A stretch of DNA of 64,000 bases from Aaosphaeria pasadenensis (taxonomy: Eukaryota; Ascomycota; Dothideomycetes; Pleosporales). The position numbers were made by a program, and so were the translations under genes. The notes below the pieces were generated by a model that worked only from the letters and a program-made list of their open reading frames with translations, had not been told where the DNA came from and ran no database searches. The stretch is from the NCBI GenBank assembly GCA_022813625.1, contig JAKLMB010000015.1:744001-808000 (forward strand), given 5' to 3'. This document shows, one piece after another, positions 44,561 through 54,494 of the stretch; position 1 is the first letter of the stretch; each line of letters opens with the position of its first letter.

Positions 44561-45747
44561 ATGGTGAGTTTTAAAATATGTGTTGCACGTTCAGAGATAC
44601 TAATTGTAATAGGCACCAGCGCGTCCAAGTGGAATTGCCAAAAGAGGGAGGGGTAGACCGAGGAAGGACGATGTCAACAAACCCTCTCAAAGCCGAACGT
44701 CGAAAACGAGACAACATCCGCAACCACGAAAAGCTACGAAAAGGCGGTCTTCCCAGAGAATTTCTAGCATTGCGACTCCGAAATCACTAAGGAATGAAAC
44801 TACGGAAGGCCGAGGGCGCAAGCATAAGGCGCAAGCGACAGACGAGGATGAAATCGACGAAGTAGCACCCGGAAACAGCGCATCCAGAGGACGGAAACGC
44901 AAAGTCAAAGACACAGACATCGATGAGCTGGAACAAGCGACGGCAGAAACGGGGACGACGCGCAAATACGTGCAGTTGGCTCCCACCACGAAGCGCATCC
45001 GTCAGGAAGTCCTACAAACATGGCCAGAGATATCATCACATGTGTTGGAGCAGATTGGATTCGTGTTGAGGCATGCGAAGGACGAAGTTGTCTATACGCG
45101 ACGCGATCCTCGTCGTGCAGATGAAGCCCAAGACGTCCTAGGGGTGACAATTCGACAACTTGAGCGGACCCTTGCGACTATGAAAATCCCCCCCCAAACA
45201 AAAGCGCTACATTTCAACCTTGACCGCCTGACAGAAAGTAACGAACACGTATATCGCGAGGTTACCATGGCACGCCATTCGAAGCAACTATTGGGAGAGC
45301 AAGTCGACATTGCCCAGAAAAAGCTGGAGGCCGAACAAGAGTCGGTGAACCGGCTGGAAAAGAACGCACAACAATGGAGGAATCGTTGGAGGACCCAAGA
45401 AAAGAAACAGGTAAGTCGATTGTGTGGGCTGTGTTTCAGCTGAATCGTAGGCTGACGATGATGATCAGCTTCATCCACTGTTAGATTCGACAGTGCGCAT
45501 CGAGACTATCGACGACATGCCTGATGAAATCGGCCTGAAAGCATCTGAAATATTGGATGTTTCCTTATTGGATACCCCTGATTCTGAATTGGCGCCATTG
45601 CTCGAACAACTCCGGCGCAGTTTAGATACGATGCAGGGCAATCATGCACAGGTCGAAGGAATTAGTGAAGCGGTGCGGTATGCGCAGGTAGCACTAGACG
45701 AAGTTCTGTTCAGACACGCCAGCGCACAGCAGTATGATGCATTATGA
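44561..45747 (+). CDS. CENP-Q: Kinetochore protein CENP-Q homologue
   Basis: Inner-kinetochore CCAN component (Fta7 in fission yeast, Okp1 in budding yeast) that pairs with CENP-U. Exons 44561-44563, 44613-45410 and 45469-45747 encode 359 residues. The first exon is just the ATG, spliced onto APARPSGIAK by a GTGAGT donor, an ACTAAT branch site and a TAG acceptor. Residues 12-19 (RGRGRPRK) are a classic AT-hook and two more basic patches follow (GRGRKHK, RGRKRK). The conserved part is helical and coiled: LAPTTKRIRQEVLQTWPEIS, LDRLTESNEHVYREVTMA, a long coiled coil, then KQLHPLL across the last intron, a CENP-Q hallmark. DNA contact by the AT-hook is inferred. Confidence 0.82.
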
Positions 45748-47206
45748 TCTATTGATATGCGGATTCGGTTCGGCGTTCGGGGAAGTGCATGCTCTTTCAA
45801 TGTTCCTCACATGGCTTGGCGTCCGGGAGTAATGCATGAAGGCGTCCGTAGACATGGTACTGGGTCTGTATTCCAAGGATATTGTCTCAGGTTTTGAAGG
45901 TTTAGCACGAGGAACCAATACCCTGGGTGTACATGATATATGTACGAAAAAGGGGATGTGTGGGGGATATCGATAGGTTTGAGAAGCCCTATGACACTAT
46001 CGATAGGCTGGCTTGGACACGCGTTACTGCACGATCACCAGATGAAACTTGTTTGTACAGCACGTACATACATACATGCATACATACATACATCAATATC
46101 GTATGTACGAATGCGGGACGTGGGCCATGTACCTGCGGCGATGCCGATACGAGGACGGTTGGTCTAGGATTCAAGCGAGTCTCCCATAATGGCAAACATC
46201 TAGAGCCGAATATAGAAGTAAAAGAACCCAATGTCGCGGTCCTCGGAGCTGTGCATGTAGACCTCTCAAGCCTCAATGGACCGCACGTACGGCTAAACCA
46301 CATAGGTTTCTGGGTGGTGTAGTGCGGCGAAATCTGTCCCTGATTGGCTCGGACGAAGAGCTTGGGATGTAAAAGGAAGAGATTGTCGGTGTTTGTCCTT
46401 GGATTCCCTGACCCTGCGTGCCCTGTTAGTCGTTGAGAGAAGGCTGCCTTCTGCTTTCTCTTGGGGGAATGTCGGATGTCGAACAACTCTTCAACCATCA
46501 GCTGCAACTTCTCTTTCTCTCGTTGACTCAACTTTGCTATCTTCTTGCTCACCCTTCAGTTCGCTTGCACAAGTTTAGGTACCTCACTAGATATGTTAGC
46601 CTCCGCGCCGGCTGAAGGTTGGATTAGGATTTGGGGGACACCGGCCGACACAGCTGTCAGAAATCGTCTTGGTTGTCTTGGAGGAAAGCCATGCCCATAC
46701 AGGTTAAGGTCAATAATCATCATCGAATAATGAACTGAACTCGGAGGCTCGCTGTTCTCGAAATCCCCTCACTCCATCCATCCCTACTCTTCCCGTACTT
46801 TTCATTTGCCTCCAGATCCTCCACCTTAATCCTCTTCCTACTTTCCCCACGGGCCGAGCTCCACCCCGCCGGCCTCGGCTAGTGGCGTCTTAGTGACTAC
46901 GGACCTTCCAACATCACATCACGTCTTTCAGACATTTCCTTCTCAAAGGAACTTACACAAGACTCGCGTGCTCAACTGAACAATCACCTCCGAACAACAC
47001 CAATTGCCCCAATCGCGATCTTAGCTGACCAATTCTCGGACGTGCTCGTGCTAGCGCATTTGGCTCTAGCTCTTTTCAGCATTCTATTCGTACCCACCCT
47101 CGCATGTGCCAGTGCCGGTTGTAGAACATATCACAGTATCCCAGCTTGCAGAATTCCGACAATTCACCCCAGCCAGCGCTGAAACTCATTCACACCACTA
47201 ACGTTG
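45748..47206. other. Intergenic and probable long leader of the AcuK/AcuM-type gene
   Basis: About 1.46 kb. An ACAT/CATA microsatellite lies at roughly 46062-46092. C/T-rich tracts at 46770-46850 suggest transcription start or 5' leader of the downstream factor. No coding frame is convincing. Confidence 0.5.
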
Positions 47207-49140
47207 ATGACGGAAGCGACCAAAACGTCCAATGAAGCATCCACCCATGGTATGACGACGTCCAGGTCCGCGGATCAGGGGAAAGATGTCGACAAACCAG
47301 ATGCGTCCAAGAAAAGTCCTTCGCAAAAGGATAGGGCGCCTCCCGCGTCCTCCTCCGGGGGGCCGACGAAAACTCAGAAGAAGCGTAGAAAAGTCAATCA
47401 TGGTAAGATTCCTGTTGTGTACCCATACCCGTGTCAGTGCATCTGCTCACCTCCTTCTAGCGTGTATTTACTGCAGACGTTCGGTGAGCCGCAGCACCTA
47501 TCCGACCTTCGATCGTCCCTATGCGCCTGAATTCAAGCCATTGTTGACATTCTGTGCTAACTAATTTTTGATCAGCATATGACCTGCGACCTTGTAAGTA
47601 TACGCTGTGGGCCCTGTTTGCGCCTCCACGCTAACCGCACTCCTCTATCGCACAGGAACGTCCCTGTACACGGTGCATCAAGCGGAATATTGGCCACCTC
47701 TGCCACGATGAACCTCGAGAGAATGTCAAAAAGTCCAAGACAGAGCCAGAAGCTACCAACGGCGATGATGACGCCCACAAGCGCGATGCGCCCCCATCCG
47801 ATTCTTCCAGGAACTCCGTTGACCTGAGGCCAAATGGTCCAGATACAGGCCTGACCCTTGCGCCGCCTCCTGTACCTGTGAATAGAGGTGCCAACGCACC
47901 AGCGATCGCCCAGCCCACGCCCGTATCTGCGCCACAGCTGCCAGGCCTAGCTTCTGGCAGTCCCTCCCGTAAGTTACACACTCGTACAACAAGCGCCAAG
48001 CCAGGAGCATACTGAAGTATGGTATAGTTATCAACTACAACAATGACTGGGCTTCGTCTTCTCAGAACAATTTCCAGGACATGCACCACTACCATCCATC
48101 CTTTATGTTCAACACTTCCGAAGTCAGTAGCGAGTATAATCTCCTCAACGATTTCCTGAGCAACAGCCTAATGGATGACGGTGGCTTCTATGGTGGTAGT
48201 GAATTCCACCAACTCTTCTCCGACCCTTCTTTGGCAAATCCCATGGGCAACCTCACCAATGATTCTGTCTACAATCCCAATACGACCCAGTTGCTGCCGC
48301 CACCCGCGCAGACAGCCGCAGGCAATGCCATCCAAAGGCCAGCTAGCGGATTTCCTATGGACAAGGCGCGCGAGAAGTACCTCATGACAGCCGCCGATAA
48401 TGCTGGTAATGAAAGTCCCGAAGACCGATTGAATAAACTCCTCAAGGCGAAAATGGACGCCGGTCTTTTGAAGCCTTTCAACTATGTCAAGGGGTACGCG
48501 CGCTTGAATCAATACATGGAGCAAAACCTCCAGCAGCTCTCGCGAGTGCGGATCCTGCGTCAGCTGGATCGTTTCAGACCAAAGTTCCGTGAAAGAATGC
48601 AAGCCTTGACGGATATGGAGCTGGTGCGAGTGGAGATGTGGTTCGACACAAGCCTAATGGACTACGATCGTGTCTTCGCCAGTATGGCCATTCCCGCTTG
48701 CTGCTGGCGCAGGACTGGAGAGATATATCGGGGAAACAAGGAAATGGCAGAACTGATACATGCACCTATGTCGAAGTTGCGAGATGTAAATGACCTCGAC
48801 CCTCTATTCCGATAATTGCTGATGACAACAGGGTCAAATCGCCCTCCATGAAATTATTGCAGAGCCTTCGTTGGTCTCATACTGGGAGAAATTTGGAGCC
48901 ATCGCTTTCGACCATACCCAGAAAGCCATATTGACGAGCTGCTCCCTCAAGAACCCTGATCCAAACTCGAAGGATCCCGAGATTCGATGTTGCTTTTCCT
49001 TTACTGTGAAGCGCGATATGTACAACATGTAAGTTTGAAACTACAGTGTCCATCTACAGTCTCTAATATGTGTGTACAGCCCTGCATTGATCGTTGGTAA
49101 TTTCCTACCGATAGCCGAACCTTCGTCGGGCCCCTTGTAA
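47207..49140 (+). CDS. ERT1: Zn2Cys6 activator of gluconeogenesis (AcuK/AcuM/ERT1 family)
   Basis: Nuclear transcription factor that switches on PCK1, FBP1 and related genes on non-fermentable carbon. Seven exons (47207-47402, 47461-47483, 47576-47593, 47656-47968, 48028-48785, 48832-49028, 49080-49140) give 521 residues. The zinc cluster is rebuilt over four exons: C67-x2-C70-x6-C77-x5-C83-x2-C86-x8-C95, reading CIYCRRSHMTCDLERPCTRC. The two middle exons are only 23 and 18 bp. The family's middle region (RLNKLLKAKMDAGLLKPFNY, VKGYARLNQYMEQNL) and a PAS-like C-terminal part (RTGEIYRGNKEMAELI; GQIALHEIIAEPSLVSYWEK) are clear. The choice between AcuK and AcuM orthologue cannot be made here. Confidence 0.92.
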
Positions 49141-49616
49141 CCCCAAGTGGCGAGTAATGCGTGGTAGAATCGAGTGGCATACTGTACCACTATGTGCGGA
49201 TATGTCGGTTGCACATAATAACAGTAATGATGTGCATGTAACACTGGGATTGGAGTTATGGCTTGAGACAACATGGACGGATTGGGACAGGGACATTCGG
49301 CACGTCACTGGGACGCACCTATCCTTGCACTTGTATTTGGTTTACATGCACTGTTTTTTCTTGGAAATATGCTTCCAAAATGAACCTATTGTTTGCACTG
49401 ACTGATATCGTCAGTTTAATAACATTGCTCATACTACCTTTTCATAACTCCGAGTTCTGTTGTGATTGACATGCACGATTCGCCTGTGCTAGGAGCCACG
49501 AGAATGGCAGGTACGCGCTGTCCTCCACCACACGAAATCTGCGACCCTATCGCTCTCGCTCACTCCACAAGCATCTTCGTTCAAAAATTCAATAAGCCAG
49601 CATTTATCTCAGCAGC
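49141..49616. other. Intergenic, ERT1-like gene to SPO22
   Basis: No feature recognised. An open frame continues upstream of the SPO22 start but does not resemble the family. Confidence 0.4.
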
Positions 49617-52600
49617 ATGCCACCAAATCGTTCGGCCAAAGCTGAACGCGATAGAAAAGTCATTTCACTTTTATGTGAGTTGGTTCGATTTGATGCCCAA
49701 AATCCATATGAATCCTAACGTTCACCCGGTAGCATTTGCATCAACGCTCGAACAGCGATTCGATTCTCTCCGCGATACCTCGCTTGTGTCTGACCTGCAG
49801 AGTCATGTCAATGGGCTTCCGCTGGCCTCGTCGCCTTCCGCCACCGCACAACAGGACGAGCTAGACCGACTAGGCACAGAGCTCTGGAACCTCTCCACAC
49901 GTACACGAGATGATGGACCACCTCCCAGTGGAAATAGAAAGGACAACACACAAACCTCAAAGCGAGCTTCATGCCTTTTACGTGTCTTCGCTTTCTTCCT
50001 TCTGGATGCTGCAAGCGCTCACTCTACCAAAGCTCACAAGCGAAAGAGCTGTATCCGGCTTACCAAAGTCGCTATCAAAGCTGCTAAAAAGTGTATCGAT
50101 AGCAATGACTTGACGCTTGCTACAAAGGTTCTTGAACGAGCAGCGGATTATCATGATGGCCTGGACAAATCCCTTCAGGGTGAGGTTGAAGAGGAAGCAG
50201 GCATAGCAAGGCAGTTACAGGTGGAATACATTGCGGTCAGAATGGCTTTGGTATGTATCTATTGGGCCGTCTCGAAGACCCATAGCCGGCTATTGGTGAG
50301 TATATTAAGGAATCGTACTAACCTATCGCGCCTGTAGGCATGGCGTCAAGACCGCATGGATAGCGCAGAACATTTATTTGCCAATATGAGAAAATCGTGC
50401 ATCAATCTTGATAATCTCATGGCAGAGAGTGTGGCGGATCTGCTTTACGAGATGGGAAAGAGCTTACTGGAGAAGAGAAAATACGAAGGATCAATCATAT
50501 GGCTGGAGCGAGCGTTCGACGTACTCTCGGAGAAAGAGATTTGGTATCTGAGTTCAGAAGCAGGCGAATTGCGCCAGAGTACCATGCAACTGATAGGTTC
50601 GTGCTGTTCTACTCTCAAAACAGACATCTATTAATCGATTGCTCAAGTGCAGGCCTACATGAAGCTCGGCGACTCAGAATCCTCTGGAAAAGCTTGGAAC
50701 ATGATGGGTCTATTGAAATCCGTAAGAGATCAAATAACCATCTCGCATGTGCCCACTGGCTTAAATTCATAGGAATACTCAGAGAAAACGGCAGTCAGCT
50801 GGCTCGAGATGGAGCTGTTATCGGCGGCAGACACCTTCGACTGTGATCAGTACTTACTCGGTCTGTGACATATATCTCTTTTACGACTCCCGGACTGACG
50901 CATACCAGTGCTCAATCGTATGGCTCGAATAATCGTGTTGAACGACACCAATTTCAGAACGTAAGCACACTGGCCCTTTCCCTCTGATCTTCGGGCTGAT
51001 AGCGTGTAGTATTTTGCATTGTATTCACCAATTGAAAAGCAAAAGGTGAGTTCAACTTGGGACACGTATTACCTAGACCTCCCTAATATGAGCAGTCCAG
51101 CAAGTGCCTGCATGGCATTGAACAATCTTATCAATTCGAGACTCTTGCGTGAAGAGAATCAGACATGGATCGAAAGAGCGGTCATAATGCGAATTTGGAT
51201 GGGTACACCTGATTGCACTGCCGAAAAGCAGCATGAGCAGCTACAAGTGCTTCTTGATGTTGTTTCGGATAATATGAGGCAGCCGTTCTCGGCCCCTGCG
51301 ACCCACGCTGCTCAGACAGTAGGTTCATTCATTGTGAGAAGCTAATATACTATCATATCTAATTGATTTGTTGTAGCTTTTGTGGAAACAGGTTGAGGCA
51401 GCTTGCGCACTAGAAAATTGGTCTTTAGCGGAGGCCTGGTGTCACATCTGCCTGCAACGGATATTCAGCAAGTCTGGTGAGGTCAACAGGTCCAAAATTG
51501 CAAGGTGAGTTCTTCATGATACCCAGTATAAGAGAGGTCTAACCTTGCCCAGGAAGGTGATTACATGCACTTTAGCTCGGCAAGACTACCAAGCGGCTCG
51601 ACAAGTGTATGAAGATATGTCAAGTCTAAGTAAGGACGATTTTATGACGCGATATCTCATGTACAAAGTTGCCCTTCGGATGGGAGATCATGATTTGGGT
51701 TTGTGCAACCCCATTTGGTAATGTCCATGACTAACTGACCTGTCAGCGGTGACTTGTCTCGACTCGGTATGTCGACAAACAGTCAAAGACCCCACCTTAT
51801 TATACTCTTGTGTCGTTGAAGCCCAGAATGCTGGAGATCGTCGCATTGCCATCACAGCATTGGGAAGGGTAATAGACCAATATGACTTCAAGACGACTGG
51901 AAACATTCACTACCCTGCCCTTTTACGGTAAGCTTCTTCAAGCAGATACTGAACTCTGCTTATATTAGCTAGGTGTACGGCGAGACTCTTAAAGCAAGAA
52001 CTTGTAAGAGACGGAAAATTGGTGGATGATGTTCTTGATGAGATATGTAAAGTTTTCGAAGCAGGTGAGTCGCGAAGTCTTGATTGACGTAGAGTACAGT
52101 ACTGAGCGAGTGAAGCATGCGCGCAGGCTAGATCATCTAGCAATCGACCAAATGGTCCGAAGAAAGGAGATTTCGATGAATCAGAGCTTGAATGGTTCTC
52201 CAAAACCACGTACAACCTTGCTTTGACCCATTGCACTGAAATGCATCCACATATTTTAGTCCGATTACTGGATTCGTGCATAGAGGTATGGCATCCATAA
52301 TTCCGAAGACTTACACTAACAAATGCATAGTTCATCCGGCTCCTTACATCTCATGAGAAGACTGGCGATAGCGTCCGTCAGGATGTGAATTTACGATTGA
52401 TATTCTGTTATTTCCTGGCAACATGCGGCCTGACTACTTTAGCTCGCTCAGAAGATAACAATCAACACCGTGTGAGTGGCGATTGAAACATTGAAGTACT
52501 GAATTGATACTGATATAGGATAGCTTCAATACTACTTGGATGTGCGCAAACGTTGCCAAAACTTTCGAAAACTTATAGACGAAGAGCTAGGGAAAGAGAG

Positions 52601-53352
52601 CTATAGCGAGTCAGCTCGAGAGGATCTGCTCGCTAAACACTCTCAAGTCATCAAACTTGAACTCGAAGCTGTACTCAAGCTGAAGAAGTGGGACGAGTTC
52701 GAGGAGGTATTTGGTGCTTGTTGGAAATACAAAGCAAATGGGCAACATCATACACTCGCAGATCTGGCGTTGGTGATCTTCGCAAGCGCCGATGAAGAAG
52801 GTGCAGGAAGAACCTATAAGAATAGTAAGTGAGGCGCTTCAATGACCATGACCTCGCTAATTCGAGATTAAAACAGATATTCTCACATTTTTGCAGAAGA
52901 TAATCAATCACTGCGTACTCCAAACCGACAACGACATCACCGTCTTGTCGCGCTGGATCCGCTGTCTATTCCAGCTTGCTCTCGAATTCGATGAAACAAT
53001 TAGCCTCAGGTGCCTTGAGCAAGCCGCACAGATCGCCGCTGGAAGACAAGGTGTAAGCCATCACCCTCCAACCCCCTCTCCAACCGTCTTGAGCTCCTCG
53101 TCACCGTTCTCAACGCCGATGAAGTACACTGATCAGGAACGTAAGGCATCCAATGCATACCCGCGTGTTGAATTGGAGTGGATGGCAACGACCAGCTTCA
53201 ACCGTGCAATTGATTACTATATGCAAGAGGAGGATGGGAAGTGCAAGAAATGGGCGGAGAAGGCGCTCTCTTTGGCACAGTGGAGCGACGACAATGGCTC
53301 ACTGAGAGCCATGCTTATGGAAAGATTCTCGGGACTGACGTGGGAAAACTGA
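49617..53352 (+). CDS. SPO22: Meiotic TPR protein SPO22/ZIP4
   Basis: Scaffold of the ZMM crossover machinery (ZIP4/TEX11) that promotes synapsis and class I crossovers. Sixteen exons by my reading: 49617-49674, 49733-50250, 50338-50596, 50648-50721, 50773-50860, 50909-50960, 51010-51045, 51096-51318, 51377-51504, 51553-51698, 51747-51927, 51973-52064, 52116-52285, 52331-52471, 52524-52824 and 52877-53352, totalling 980 residues without a stop. The start MPPNRSAKAERDRKVISLL splices to FASTLEQRFDSLRD. Family motifs include LGTELWNLSTRTRDD, AFFLLDAASA, LEWFSKTTYNLALTHC and the ending ATTSFNRAIDYY...WAEKALSLAQ. TPR-like helical repeats fill the middle. A GTAAGC near 53054 might start one more optional intron. 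Expression is expected only in meiosis. Confidence 0.87.
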
Positions 53353-53576
53353 TCAACTAAAGCTACCAAGAGAGGGATTGTGCATTGCAGCCATAATTTG
53401 GACATGAGATGTATTTGATAGCTATATCGGTGCTGGGTTCATAAATCATCGAGTTCGACATTCAGCTACATACGGTTCATGAGAGACATGTAGTAAAGGA
53501 GTTCCGAAAATCATACTAGCACCATACCCAGTAACATACGAAAACCAATGCCCGAGAGCCTAATCAAAGCATTGTC
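53353..53576. other. Convergent 3' spacer
   Basis: Short spacer between SPO22 and the orphan membrane-protein gene. Nothing recognised. Confidence 0.4.
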
Positions 53577-54494
53577 TCAGTGAGAACATCTAAACCTCTT
53601 CCCACAAAGCCTCCTCTTCGCCTGCCCGACCTCCTTCCTCTCCACTCCTCCATCCACAACCACAACCCCCCACATCTCCCCTCCCCTCTTCCGTCCCCTC
53701 GCCTCCCCTTCCTCTCGCCCCTCAACCGCACCCGTTTCCCGCGGCTTCGCAACCCGCTCCTGCACCACCCTACTCCAGAACTTCTCCTTCGGCCCCCTCC
53801 TCTCATGAGCGTCCTTCTTCCTCTGCGGCGCCTGACTAACACTTGGCCCATCCGGCGTTACATCCGGCGGCGAGAGCGCCGGCGCAGCCGTCGTGCCCGG
53901 ATTTCCATTCTCCGGTCCCCCTACTCCACGTGTCGCCGTCGTCGTGGGCGTAGGCGTAGGTGCCAAAGTAACGACAGACATCGAGACCCTCGGGTCGCGC
54001 GAGAAGTCGACGCCGTTGATCTGGATGTTGATCTCCGCGGCGCCCCCGACGGGTGAAGGCTGCAGGATATGGATTAGGAATCGCGAGCCCAGGGCTATGG
54101 AGACGAACCAGAGGGTTGTGAGGAAGAAGATGAGGGTTAGGAGCCAGGGGATCCAGGGGGCGAGGCGGGGGGTTCGGGAGCGTTTGGGGGGAGATGGAGA
54201 TGGGAAGAGTGGTAGAGGGGGAGGGGGAGAAGGGGATTGGGGAGGGGCGTAGTGTGGGTGGGATTTGTCGAAGGGTTCGGCGGTGGGGGTGAAGGTTTGG
54301 TCGTGTTCCTTTTTATCGTGGTGGTGGTGATGTTTGCTGTCGAGGGAGTATGAGAGATGGTCGATGGGGGTTTTGGAGGAAGAGGATGGAGTGAATTCAT
54401 CATCCTTGGGTTCCAGAGTTGAACGGTAGGTTGGTGCTGGTGAGGGGCTTCGAGTCCGCTTCGACAGTTCGATGGGCTGTTTCTCTTGGGACAT
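53577..54494 (-). CDS. Single-pass membrane protein of unknown function
   Basis: One exon, 305 residues. The N-terminal ~120 residues are Ser/Pro-rich with a five-His run, and carry basic residues (SPPKRSRTPR) just before one membrane span WIPWLLTLIFFLTTLWFVSI. After it come a short structured stretch (AEINIQINGVDFSRDPRVSM), a Thr/Pro linker and a very basic C-terminus that ends in CGKRFRCSH. There is no signal peptide, so a type II topology is likely, with the C-terminus in the lumen or outside. I recognise no family. The DNA is strongly G/C-skewed, which explains overlapping open frames. It is kept as a gene because the span and the linker pattern resemble fungal membrane proteins. Confidence 0.6.
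   Translation of the reverse strand: MSQEKQPIELSKRTRSPSPAPTYRSTLEPKDDEFTPSSSSKTPIDHLSYSLDSKHHHHHDKKEHDQTFTPTAEPFDKSHPHYAPPQSPSPPPPLPLFPSPSPPKRSRTPRLAPWIPWLLTLIFFLTTLWFVSIALGSRFLIHILQPSPVGGAAEINIQINGVDFSRDPRVSMSVVTLAPTPTPTTTATRGVGGPENGNPGTTAAPALSPPDVTPDGPSVSQAPQRKKDAHERRGPKEKFWSRVVQERVAKPRETGAVEGREEGEARGRKRGGEMWGVVVVDGGVERKEVGQAKRRLCGKRFRCSH

Noticed and set aside
49462..49616. Upstream extension of the SPO22 frame
   Set aside because: The alternative start at 49617 with a GTGAGT donor and CTAAC branch site gives a better N-terminus; the extension reads through that intron.
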